DNA of 64,000 nucleotides. Source: Blasia pusilla (Eukaryota; Marchantiophyta; Marchantiopsida; Blasiales). The stretch covers positions 43,586,001-43,650,000 of the forward strand of contig CM114273.1 of the NCBI GenBank assembly GCA_050084515.1, in the 5' to 3' direction. Of the stretch, positions 24,956 to 35,970 are shown in pieces; the stretch's first letter is position 1; every line of letters begins with the position of its first letter. The notes under the pieces were generated by a model. It had not been told where the DNA came from and ran no database searches. It saw only the letters and a program-made list of their open reading frames with translations. The translations under genes were made by a program, and so were the position numbers.

Positions 24956-25714
24956 ATATGTGAGGTTCCATGGAGGAGGACTTTAGAATTTTGTTTGTAA
25001 TTATTTTCATGATGATCAATCTTTTCAATTTAAGGTCCAATGCGTTCATCTTCTCAAGTTTGAACTTTGGAATTTTTTTTTCCACTTTAGATTAAGATTT
25101 CCAAAGTTCGTGGGATTTTTGGATTTCCTTCTCTTCTAAATGTGCTCATAGATTTTTATACGCAATTTCAAACATAGCGCTCTCCTTATAGAGTGATATC
25201 GGGTTATCATCGGTTTAAGGGATTCCTCTTGCTTTTCTGGATCTTTTAATACGGGCTGGGCCCAACATTACGAACTCATTCCCTCATAGCGGTCATTGGT
25301 GGGTGGCTCACTTACTCCCCACATCCTCTTTTTCGGTGTTTCCAATTTCTTTCATAACTTTCTTCTCGAATGTCGGTTTTGGACGTGTTTAGGCCTGTTT
25401 CGATCGTCTTGACGAGCTCGTTCTTTTGATATCAAGTAGATTTTATACTTTTTCTTCCTTCTTTGTAGGCGCCTATTTTTGTGTACAGGTTTGTTTTAGG
25501 TCAATTCCTCCCAAAAGTCTTCCTTGCTCGTTCAACTCCTTCCCTTATTGTTTCGCCCCTACATACGTTTAGGACATTCGAAATTCATATTCTTGAGCCA
25601 CCTCTTCCGATACCATATCCATCACTTTTCCTTTTCAATTACTTTTTATATTTTTCTTATAGTAACTTTCAATCATAAATTCGGTATTGCCTAATCTTCA
25701 TCTCTCCACTACTT

Positions 25715-28700
25715 TTGCTTTGTTCGTTATCCTCATGCTTTCTCCAATCCATGTTTTGTATGTCTTTTCTTGTATTCGGAGACTTGCCTACCTTTACTTC
25801 TATGTCATCAGAGATGGAGTTGGATTCTCCATCTATTCGCTTATCTGGTTTTACACGCCCTCCTACATCCGTAACCTCTCCCCTTGGTTCACCTCCTCAT
25901 CTTCGATCTCGCCATTTTCCTCCAGATGCTAATACACCCATTACACTCGCTATATTTCTTCCGGATTCTCCTCTTCTCCCTTCTTCGCCTTGTCCTATTG
26001 AGCCTAATCCTGATCCATTATTACCGAATCCTTCTACTTTGCCATCCCCACATATCTCATCTATGCCCTTGCTTCCAACTCCCATCTATTCTATCCGAAT
26101 CTCCCCTCTTCCTCCTCCTCCTTCCCCAACCTATTTACCCCCTCATCGTCAACCATCACCACCTCTTGCACCTCCCACCTCCTCTCTTTGTAACCCTTCT
26201 ACTTCTCCATTTGTACCAAAGGTTCGTTGCATACCTTGTGGTAAGGACTTTGCTCCTAATGGGATCAAAAGACATCAGTGGTATTGTCGATCCATGGATG
26301 GGCCTTCAATCCCTAACCCGATACCAACTCCTACTGCACTCCCCACAAAAATTGCTTGGACCTGGTTAAGCCAAATTGATCTCCTTCGCTCTTTCCATCC
26401 AAGTCTTCCTCGTCCTAGACTCTATATTCGCATTCCTATTGCTCTTCGCCCCATCACCCAACAAGCTTTGCTATTCCCATTAGAAAGGTTAGTGCGTGAC
26501 CCCACAGATATAAATGCTTGGTATCTCCTATTACTCTTCCCACAATGGGTTTTAGTCCTCCCTCCAAGGGGGGGTGCAACGGGTCATCGTGAAACCTCCA
26601 CACGTATTCAACGCTTTATGTCAGGGGATTGGGAGAATCTTCAGAATGAGCATGTACTTCGAGTTGAGGCCTTAGCTGCGGCTCATCCTACTCAACATGC
26701 CAATCATGGGAGGCCTTCAATACAACAACGCCTTCGATGAAGTCTACTATTGGGGCAAGTTGGTGAGTTTTCACGTGCAGCTCGAGCATTGGGTCCTCTT
26801 TCTCCGGCGGTTCCAAGTGTGGAAACAATGGCTCTCTTAGAAGCTCTTCATCCTCCTTCAAGTGGCGATGCTCCATCTTTTGTGGAAGACTATACAACAG
26901 ACCTTGACTTGGAGCTTGACATGGAGGTTTTCACAAGGGTTTTTCTGCATACTCCTCGCTTATCAACAAGCGGGCTATCAGGGATGGTTTTTGAGCATCT
27001 CCGCGATTGCTTTATCCCAGCAGATTCAGCAAGTGGCTTTGTCTCTCTATATAAGGTGTGTGCACATATGGCGGCAGGTCGTCTCCCATTCTCTATCTCT
27101 AGGCTCTTAGGGGCTTGTCGTTTGTTGGCTATGGATAAGCCTCCTTCAGGTGTGCGCCCTTTGGCTATTGGAGAGGTTTTATACCGCTTGGTCAGTCGAT
27201 CCCTATGCTTGCAATTTCGTCCTCACTTTAGTGCCCACTTATTTCCTCATCAATTTGGAGTGGCAACTCCTAGAGGTTGTGAGGCTGTGGTGCATGGGAT
27301 TCGCTCCACTCTTGATATTCATCCAGATTGGGTAGCAATTCAAGTCGATGTGGCTAACGCATTCAATTCAGTTTCTCGTGCGGCCATTTTTTAGGAATTA
27401 CGTTGTGCAGGAGGACAACTCGCGAGCCTCATTCCATTTGTTCGCTCCTTCTATGCCTATGATACTCCCATTATCTATTCCCATCATGCTACTTCTGGGG
27501 AATATAGTATTCTACAATCGGCTTGTGGCACACGTCAAGGTGATCCCATGGGGGGCCCACTCTTTGCCATTGCCCATTTTCGTGCCCTTCGAGCATCAGC
27601 GCAAGCATTTCCATCTTGTCTTTTCCCTTCTATTGCTGATGATACTCATATTTTAGGTCCTCCTTTTGAAGTGGTTCCTGCTTATACCCATTTTGTGGAG
27701 CAACTCTCTTTCTTAAACCTTAAATTCCAACCTAGTAAATGTGGAGTATGGTCTCCTTCATGCCTTCCCTTAACATTCACCCCACCTACTCCTGATTTTC
27801 CCATTTACATTGAAGGGGTTAGAGTTCTTGGGGTCCCAATTGGCTTCATCGACTTTGTCTCAAAGTTCTTGGATGAGGCCCTTTTGAAAGATGTGGAATG
27901 GCTTTATTTATTATCTCATCTTGGGGATCCCCAAGTGGCTTATGGGATTCTCTCCCAATGTTTTCTTCGACGTCCTTCCTACCTTCTTCGCACTTGTCCT
28001 CCCACTTCAAGCTTCTTACATCGGCTGGCCTCTTTTGATGCTTCTATCTTGGCAACTTTTGGTCAAATTCTTGGCATGAATACCTTTGAGGGAGAGGATT
28101 GTGTCTTTGCTTCACGACAAGCTATCTTGCCTATTTCTTTTGGAGGGGTGGGACTATCCTCCACAGTCACATCTGCTCCCGCATCCTTTTTGGGGAGTTG
28201 GGCGTTGGTATCACCGATTATGGCTTCAAGGTTTCTCCAAGGAGATACACCTATCTTGATGGATCATATCGCCCATGTCGAGGAGGGGGACTTGTTATTT
28301 CAACAACAACTAAGATCTGCTCGAGCTCTTCTTCCTCTTGCTACACAAGCAATTCTACCCCCTTTCAGTCAACTAATTACAGAAAGGATTGATCGACTTC
28401 AAGAGCATATCTCCAAGAATCTGCATCAAATCAACTTTTCCAGCATTCTCTTAGAGGCATCCTCCGACACTAATCGAGCTCGTCTACGTTCATGTGCGAG
28501 TACCAGAGCGGGGGCGTGGCTTACTGCAAATCCTCTTATTCTTCCATTTCGTCTTCCTCGAAGTATATTCTCGACAGCTTTGCGGTTACGTCTTGGACTT
28601 CCCCATCCTTCTCTCTTAGGTGTGCCGAATTGTATATGCGGGGATCCCATTAATGCCAAGGGTATACATATTCTTCGATATGCACATGGTGTAGAACGAA

Positions 28701-29299
28701 CGGCCACACATGATGTCATTAGAGAGGCGGTAGCATCGGTGGCTCGTACGGCAGGATACATCGTTGGGCAAGAGCAACTCCATGTCCTACCTTCAACCAC
28801 ACAAGCAACCTCTCGTCGGAGAGTGAATCTTGTTATGTCTCGAGGTGGATTCTGGACACTAGGTGATGTGGTGGTTGCTGATCCAACACGTTCTGACTTG
28901 GTGTGTAGAGCCGCACATACCAAAGGTTTGGCGGCCGAAGCTGCAGCAAGAATCAAGGAGTTAAGTTATGTTGTGAGACATGCGACTGACGGATTTATTC
29001 TGTTTGCAGTGGAAGTATTCGGTCATTTACATGTATCTTTTGATACTTTCTTGAAAACATATGCTCACCACTCCCTCGAGAATCATCACCTTGCCCCTTC
29101 TCGTAGTCCTTCTCTCTCGAATGTTACTACTTATTTTAGGCAATGCATCTCAGTGGCCTTACAACGTGCACAAGCCTTGGCATTAATACGTCGTGCGGAG
29201 GTGGTAGGAGGTTGCTCGCTTTGTCGTCCATTCACGTCTGACCAACCACTCGTGCTCTTGTCAGATTTGTTTCAGGAAATCAATCGTGTTGCTCGTTGA
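25715..29299 (+). pseudogene. Reverse transcriptase/endonuclease polyprotein, two in-frame stops
   Basis: A single frame of about 1195 codons is interrupted only by TGA at 26738-26740 and TAG at 27392-27394. The N-terminus is proline/serine-rich, then has a C2H2-type finger (CIPCGKDF..GIKRHQWYC, near 26230-26290). The reverse transcriptase shows RPLAIGE, QFGVATPRGCE, motif A QVDVANAFNSV, GTRQGDPMGGPLF and motif C ADD (27635-27643). The C-terminus has CICGDPINAKG-H, resembling the CCHC motif of restriction-like-endonuclease elements, but the final Cys position is Tyr (28679-28681). A PD-(D/E)XK-like segment follows (LGDVVVADP, then AARIKELSYV and FAVEVFGHL). The protein would copy its RNA at a nicked target. 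The TGA could derive from CGA and the TAG from CAG, both C-to-T. The copy looks recently inactivated. Confidence 0.75.
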
Positions 29300-29413
29300 G
29301 CCGGTGTTTATGTGGGCTTGTTGCCATTTTTTTTTGCATTCTTTTATGCATTTTTTTACTCCTCTTTTGAGTTGTTATTACCTTTCTTTGTCCTCTTTTG
29401 AGGTTTATTTTAT

Positions 29414-29419
29414 AATAAA
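29414..29419 (+). terminator. Polyadenylation signal of the non-LTR element
   Basis: AATAAA in TATAATAAAGTGG, 115 bases after the stop codon, preceded by T-rich sequence as usual for plant 3' ends. Confidence 0.5.
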
Positions 29420-29440
29420 GTGGATTCATCATTACTCATA

Positions 29441-29639
29441 GAGTTTGTAGTATGTTTGAGTTTGGAGCTGCCGATTACTTACGTGCAATGAAGCTCGTGA
29501 GGGGTGGAATAGCGTGAATGTAAGTGACTTGGGCCACGTGGGCTATCACAATGGGAATACCCCTTGGGCCTTGTAAGCGGAACGGAAGAGTCTTTCGGAA
29601 TTCGGAACGGAAGTGAGGTCCCTTAAGCTTATGGATAGA
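29441..29639. other. Junction between the two non-LTR copies
   Basis: Spacer between the 3' tail of copy 1 and the alignable leader of copy 2. It may be host sequence or the extreme 5' end of copy 2. Confidence 0.3.
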
Positions 29640-30490
29640 GGAGGATTATGTCGGAGGAGGAGATTTTTTTAAACTATTTTCATAGTGATCCAATTTTGAA
29701 GCCCAATGTGTTAATCTTGTCGAATTTGAACTTTGGGGTCTTCTTTTATCTACTTAAGATTGAGTTTTCCAAAGTTCTTGGAATCTTTGGACCTCTTTCT
29801 CTCCTAAATCTGCTCATAGATTCTAATATGCAATTTCACACATAGTGCTCTCCTTATAGAGTGATATTGGGTTACCATCGGTTTAAGGGATTCCTCTTGC
29901 TTTTCTGGGCTTTTGATACGGGCTGGGCCCAACATTACAAACTCATTCCTTCATAGCAATCATTAGTGGGTGGCTTACTTACTCCTCATATCCTCTTCTT
30001 TGGTGTTTCCAATTTCTTTCATAACTTTCTTTTTGACAGTCAGTTTTGGATGTGTTTGGGCTTGTTTTGTTCGTCTTGACAATGAACCTTTTGTCTTGTA
30101 CAAAAGGTTCATTGTATACCTTGTGGTAAGGAGTTTGCTCCTAATGGGATCAAAAGACATCAGCGGTATTGTCGATCCATGCATGGGCCTTCAATCCCTA
30201 ACCCGATACCACCTCCTATTGCACTCCCCACAACAACTGCTTGGACCTAGATAAGTCAAATTCATCTCCTTCTCTCTTTCCATCCAGGCCTTCCTCGTCC
30301 TAGACTCTACACTCGCATTCCCATTGCTCTTTGCCCTATCATCCAACAAGCTTTGCTTTTCCTATTAGAAAGGTTAGCCCGTGATGCTACAAATATCAAT
30401 GCTTGGTATCTCCTATTACTATTCCCACAATGGGTTTTAGTCCTCCCTCCAAGGGGTGGTTCGATGGATCATCGTGAAACCTCCTCTTCC
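29640..30490 (+). mobile_element. Rearranged partial copy of the non-LTR element
   Basis: 29640-30080 aligns with the leader 24960-25420 (GTGCTCATAGATT, GGTTTAAGGGATTCCTCTTG, ATACGGGCTGGGCCCAAC). At 30081-30113 the sequence jumps to the zinc-finger coding part (26213 onward) and follows it to about 30480, where it ends. About 790 bases are thus deleted internally and the reverse transcriptase is absent. The junction carries a 14-bp perfect hairpin. Confidence 0.8.
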
Positions 30491-30692
30491 TCCATATCTT
30501 CAATCAATTCGACTTTATTGATAACTTCTTCAAAATAACTCGCCTAGTCATCATATATTCAAGATGTGTCGTAAGAAAACCTTCATTTATGAATCTATGA
30601 ACAAGATGTATGACTCAACTTGATTTACGAAGTTGTTTTTCGGAGGTAGATGCATGTGACACCTAACTCGAGTTGTGACTAGCGTCAATAGA
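30491..30692. other. Junction sequence between non-LTR and copia remnants
   Basis: No feature recognised. Confidence 0.3.
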
Positions 30693-32960
30693 CTAAATAC
30701 GTATTCTTCGCGTCCATGGACTCACAAATTTAACTGACAAATCTAGGACCTCTATTAATCTTGCGCTAGAACTTGGGGAATTTGAAGATACTGTCTGTTG
30801 GTTTACAGTCATATTCTCCCCCTTAACAGACAAGATTAGAGGTGGAATAGTCTCACATGAAGCATACCATGATTTCAACTCATCAAAAATAACATTGCGA
30901 CTAATAATAAGTTGCCTAGAGGATATAATATAACACTTATACCCCTTAGTTCCATCAGAGTAGCCATGAATATACATCTTTAAGATTCGGGGTCTAATTT
31001 TTTATGTCTTTCATAAGTAACATGAGCATAACAAATAGAAAAAAATACTTTCAAGAAGGAAAAATCAAGTTTAGTTCCTGTGAAAACTTCAAATGGAGTC
31101 TTATCATGAACTCTTACTTTTGGAGTTCAGTTGATTAAGATGATTGCACACTTGACAACCTTTGCCCAATACACCTTAGGCATGTTATTTTTATTCAAAA
31201 TAGCTCGTGCCGCCTCAGTAATATATCGATTCTTCCTCTTAGCCACTTCATTTTGTTGTGGAGTGTAACGGCAAGTCACTTAACGTTGGATGCCATCATG
31301 ATGTAATTAGTTATCAAACTCTATTGAAAGATACTCTCCTCCTCCATCACAATGCAATTTCAGAATGTGTTCTCCAATTTGCCTCTGTATTAGAACTCTC
31401 AATGCTTGGAACACAGAGAATACCTCTGACTTGGCTTTCAAAAAGTATACCTATATATACCTAGAGAAATCATTAATAAATAAAACAAAGTATAGGAAAC
31501 CTATAAGATTGTGTTGTGATACTATCAACACATCATTGTGAATCAACTCCAATATCTTGGATGCTCTTTTGCCTTGTTTTGGAAATGGAAATCTAGTTTT
31601 TTTCCAAATTGGCAAGAAGGACATATCTCTAACGTAGCAGGACTTACTAGTTTAAAAAGTCCTTTTACTAGATTAGATGATGAAAGACTCTGTAATCTTT
31701 GAAGATTCATATGTCCAATTCTCTTATACCACATATTTAGATCTGGGTTTTGTTTGCCACTTTGACAATACATTGCTGTTTGAATCTCTAGCCATAAAAA
31801 TATCTAATTTGAACATTCTGCAAGATCTAGTTCCTTTGGTTATCGTAGTCAGGTCATCCATTAATTCTTTCATTGAAACAACCATTTGTGTTAAACTTCA
31901 CTTTATAAACCTATTCTACTATCTGTCCTACTGAGATCAAGTTTCTTGCAATGATAGGAACAAGAGAATATTTCCAAGAGCACAAAGATCATTTGATGCT
32001 ATTGGAACTTTATCGGTATACCTGATATCGTGCTGAATGTCATCTTTGTGAGCACAATTGCAGGATCTTTCACCGGTTCCAAACTACTGAACCATTTAGT
32101 TTGGAGATCATCCTTCTTGTTGAAGAAAAACTTTGCATAGTGATTGTTTATCCCATAATTGTAAGATCTAGGGATCGTTTGCTTGTGACCTCGATCCCAA
32201 ATATTTCTGCCATCCCCATCTTGTTATTGTGTTTAGAACTTATTCATAGTCAATTGAGTGACATTATATTGAGTGCCTCTTCCTCCATATGTTTGATATT
32301 CACCATGACCACGGAAGCTTCTACCACAACCCCTGCCTCTATTTGATCCATAACCTACAAATAGCGCATTCTCTTGTAGACTAAACGAGCTACCGTCGCC
32401 TACTAGGCGCATCTCTTCACTAATTAACAATGGGACTAACTCTTGAAAGGTTGGATACTTCTCTCTCAGAGAAGGCCTTGAAGAGTGAACAAAATTCGAT
32501 CATCATCTTCTACTGTCATTCCAATCCTATTCAACTGATCAACAATATGTCTAATACTCAAAACATAATCATTGATGCTCTACGATCCTTTCCTCATTTC
32601 CTTCAATCATTAATTTCAATTAAAACTTTCTGGCCTTTGTAGATGTCTGGAACAACTTTTACGATGCATTAGAGACTTCCTTCGGAGTATCAACATCTTC
32701 AATGTGACTTATCATTGGCAAAGTGGTAATTACTGAAATATAGTGGATTACTTGCCTTGTGCGTTTATTCAAAGTGCGAACATTCAAGTCTATTGAGTCA
32801 CCTTCTGGCTTGGCCTCATCATCTGTGACAAGCTCCCCTAGTTCTTGACCCATGAGAAATTCTTTTATGCAAAACTTGAAGACATTGTAATTCTGCTTAT
32901 CTACCTTCTCGTATGTGATTGGTGTTGACGAATATTCCATGACGAATGATTTCACTCATA
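30693..32960 (-). mobile_element. Ty1/copia retrotransposon remnant (gag and integrase)
   Basis: On the minus strand, in normal order: a gag UBN2-like segment (32955-32659; KQNYNVFKFCIKEFLMGQ), a Gly/Arg-rich gag segment (32430-32233), GAG-pre-integrase (31773-31560; MWYKRIGHMNLQRLQSL, CPSCQFGK), the integrase core with LHCDGGGEY (~31340) and TPQQNEVAKRKNR (~31240), and the post-integrase GYSDGTKGY plus ISRNVIFDE segment (near 30950-30880). Stops and shifts occur throughout. Reverse transcriptase and RNase H, which should follow, are absent: the remnant ends near 30690. Zinc knuckle and protease are not recognisable. Confidence 0.85.
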
Positions 32961-35180
32961 AAAATTTAATCTCATGCTCTCCACTGCTCCAATTGAAGCA
33001 TACTCTACAGCAAGTGGCCGTGGGTAATTAGTCTTTGCTTAGAGCACGAGTAGGAGTGCGCAAGAGATTTGATAAACGGAGGATTCAACACCAGCGCTTT
33101 TCCGGATCACTAGCCAGGAGCAAGCGCGTTGGAGGTATACACAATGGAGAAGAAATACCTTGACTATTTGCACTCCTGAAAGTCCAATATTTGCACAAAA
33201 TAGCGTTCTGTTGCACATTTATGAAGCTCCTATAGTAAACGCAGCTGCACTGCGCCAAACCTAAATTGATTGAAAGGAGCAATCAATGTAGGTTTTGTGT
33301 TCTGTTGCAAGAAATTTTTGGTAACGAGCGGTTCTTTATCCCGGATGTGGATCCTCTCTGGAATAAAATAAGCACAAACCGAGCTGTACATGACTGCCTA
33401 CAGTTCACATCTTGTCAATATCTAAGTGACGTTAAGACTTTCAATAGCATACAAGACATTCTGGCAATGTTCAATCGCTAGTATTCCTACCACTATAATA
33501 CAATAATACAAACTACTATGAGAGATTGTTTCTGTATCAAGTCAAATAGAGATGAACTGGCTTCCAATCCCTTCCCCTGTACAGGAGGTAAGAAATTTTC
33601 AACCTAACTCGAATAGAAAATTCTGTAGTGCTTGGAGATATCTAGAAAAATTTTCAATGTGCTAACTTCATGCTGAAAAACTTCATTCCACACTCAGAAT
33701 GTCTTCCACCTATTCTTTCATGTTCTACATCCAAATCTTCCATTGTGAACCACACTCTAGCACCATTGGCACAGTAGACTTTTCTTCTTGTATTGCCACT
33801 ATAATGGATGTGTGTTCCTTTCAACTCTTATATAATATTCAAATACTTTTATCTATTCTAAATTATTTGCAGTTACTAGGCTAAATTCTAGCTAGCAAAG
33901 CATGTGCAAACTTCCTTCTTGTCCAGCCGCTCTAGCGTCTTCTATTTCACATCCACTTGCAATGGATTATTCTCCACAGTTTTCAGTACCTCCTCCCTTC
34001 CACTAGAGCATTCCCCAGAACTTTAATTTGCACTTACTCACATCAGAATATTGTCCATCTACCAACCCATCACATAACAATGATTATATGAAACGATTCC
34101 TTTCCAAATGGCAACTTCCCATCAAATATCAGGCTGCATTCTTGCTCGTGACCAGTCTCTTTACGTGCAACTTGTATGACACAAGTCTCAGTGAGACAGT
34201 GCTTTCTGACTTGTGTCTTAACGCGCTCTTGCATTGCATGATTGAAATGGCATGAGTTGCGCTAGCAGCTTAAGAGTCTTCACTTTCCTTTTGGAACTCA
34301 CCGTCCATGTGAAAAGATATATCGTCTATAGTACTCTGTATCTACGTTAGTAAATGATCTTAGTATATTATCGCTTCCCGAGAGATCTTTTGGGATAGTG
34401 GAGATCATAGGCGTACTTCCCTTTGATACGAATCTCTAGAGAATTTATGGAATAGTGGAAGATGATACATGTTTCCTTGCTTCGACATGCATATGCTTCA
34501 GCTAGAATATGCGAGATCAAGTCTTCGTTGTTCTGAAGGGAACATTGAAAAGTGTCCCATTCCTTCACTAATCACGCAAATGCCAAGGTGTTGAGCCAAG
34601 ATTGCTTACTCTTTCACCTCGTTACAAATACGTGAAAGATCAGTGTTGAACGACTAAAATCATTGGGAATCCTTTGCAGATGCTTTATTTTGGTGGTATT
34701 ATTGGCGTCCGTTTGCTCGGTATTGTTAAAACTTTGCTCTTAAAAATACACCCAAAACAGAAATCGACTTGAAATTTGCCAAAATTGATCTATTATATGA
34801 AAGAACTAGTTGAAATTGGCCTATAGAGAGCAAATTTCATAACTTTTTTTCACTAATTGCAATTTCCTACACTGAAATTAATACTCCAAGAGCTCAAAAA
34901 TGTCATAGTCAAGCGATTTTGAATGCGTTGGAGAGCTCTCCACGACCTCTACAAGATTATGAGAACAACCAATGGCATTGTTCTCATCGATCCCAAATAG
35001 CTATATTGATCGGGAAAGCCCTAAAAAATGCTTCCAAAGTTTTATCACCATCAAAACTCCACCTGAAATCTGCACCAGTGAGTTGGGAACAAAATTTCCT
35101 TCTCCCAAACTGAAATTCTACATTTTCTTGCTTCTCTTCTCTCCTCTAACACCAAAAATTTCAAGTGATGTTTTTCAATC
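32961..35180. other. Leader of the copia remnant or unrelated filler
   Basis: 2.2 kb between the primer-binding-site-like sequence and the gag fragment, far longer than a normal copia leader, so further insertions are likely. No coding domain recognised. Confidence 0.35.
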
Positions 35181-35192
35181 GCTTTGATATCA
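35181..35192 (-). other. Degenerate tRNA-iMet-type primer binding site
   Basis: The minus strand reads TGATATCAAAGC directly after ..TCTACA. The standard plant copia primer site is TGGTATCAGAGC; the two differences are both G-to-A. Confidence 0.5.
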
Positions 35193-35650
35193 TGTAGAAA
35201 ATTACTAAAGAAACATAAGTGGTGGAAAACGGTTCACAATCACACACCACCATGGAGAACAAAAATTTTGCAATGAGAGAATGAGTGGAGGCTACTCCCC
35301 TTATCAATTATATAGGATATGTAGAAGCAACCGTAACCCTAATCTCAACCATAATTTCAAGTTAGACTAACTGTGATTATCTAACCATAGTTAAGATAAT
35401 CGCGCTTAATACGCTAACCAAGATTAAACTTCTCTACTTCATGTGAGTACCAAATATAGCAATTCAGGTGTCTCATAAGCTTGAATGTAACTCAATATTC
35501 AATACCCATGCCCATGCATAAGTAGTAACAATGGGACAATTTGGAAATTTGAGTAATGTCACAAAATCAGCAAAACTTAAAGTGCACTTTAGTCAAGTGA
35601 GATCCCCACAAAGTATTATTGACCAGAATTACAATTTTGGACAATGATTC
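35193..35650 (-). repeat. Probable 5' LTR of the copia remnant (3' limit firm, 5' limit estimated)
   Basis: On the minus strand the region ends in ACA just before the primer site and holds a TATA-like TATATAAT about 120 bases upstream, followed by a transcribed-looking CT-rich segment. The distal limit (~35650) is a guess; no matching 3' LTR was found near 30690. Confidence 0.4.
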
Positions 35651-35901
35651 TAGGCTAGTAAATGTGTGAAATTAAAATTCTCATATGAGAGAGAGAGACG
35701 GTTCTAACTTTATCAATACTTTGGCCTCCATCAGTAGGACTTCGAGTCATGCTAGGCCACGGACATGATTTACTCGCACCGGGAGGTAGCTCAGATCCTC
35801 CTCTGTACACAAATGGGGATGGATCTCTTTAATAGGGATCTAGAGGATCTGATGCCCCATCCTAATTCCTCTGCCACCAGATAATTAAACACAATTGATA
35901 A

Positions 35902-35947
35902 ATGAATAGTGATACAAAAGATTTCTCTATTTTGTATCACTATTCAT
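35902..35947. repeat. Perfect 18-bp inverted repeat, 10-base loop
   Basis: ATGAATAGTGATACAAAA (35902-35919) and its exact reverse complement (35930-35947). It lies next to the end of the CACTA-type remnant. Confidence 0.85.
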
Positions 35948-35970
35948 ATATTCAATCTGCAAACATATAC

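Larger units (their letters stand above)
24956..29440 (+). mobile_element. Non-LTR retroelement with restriction-like endonuclease, near full length
   Basis: The element comprises a ~750-base 5' leader, one long reading frame (25715-29299) and a short 3' tail with AATAAA at 29414-29419. Its 5' limit is estimated from the second copy at 29640, whose leader aligns from about 24960. There is no flanking LTR. Domain order (zinc finger, reverse transcriptase, CCHC-like motif, nuclease) is that of early-branching site-specific non-LTR elements. Target-site duplications could not be fixed by eye. Confidence 0.75.

Noticed and set aside
28426-28956. 176-codon minus-strand frame
   Set aside because: Antisense shadow of the non-LTR polyprotein.
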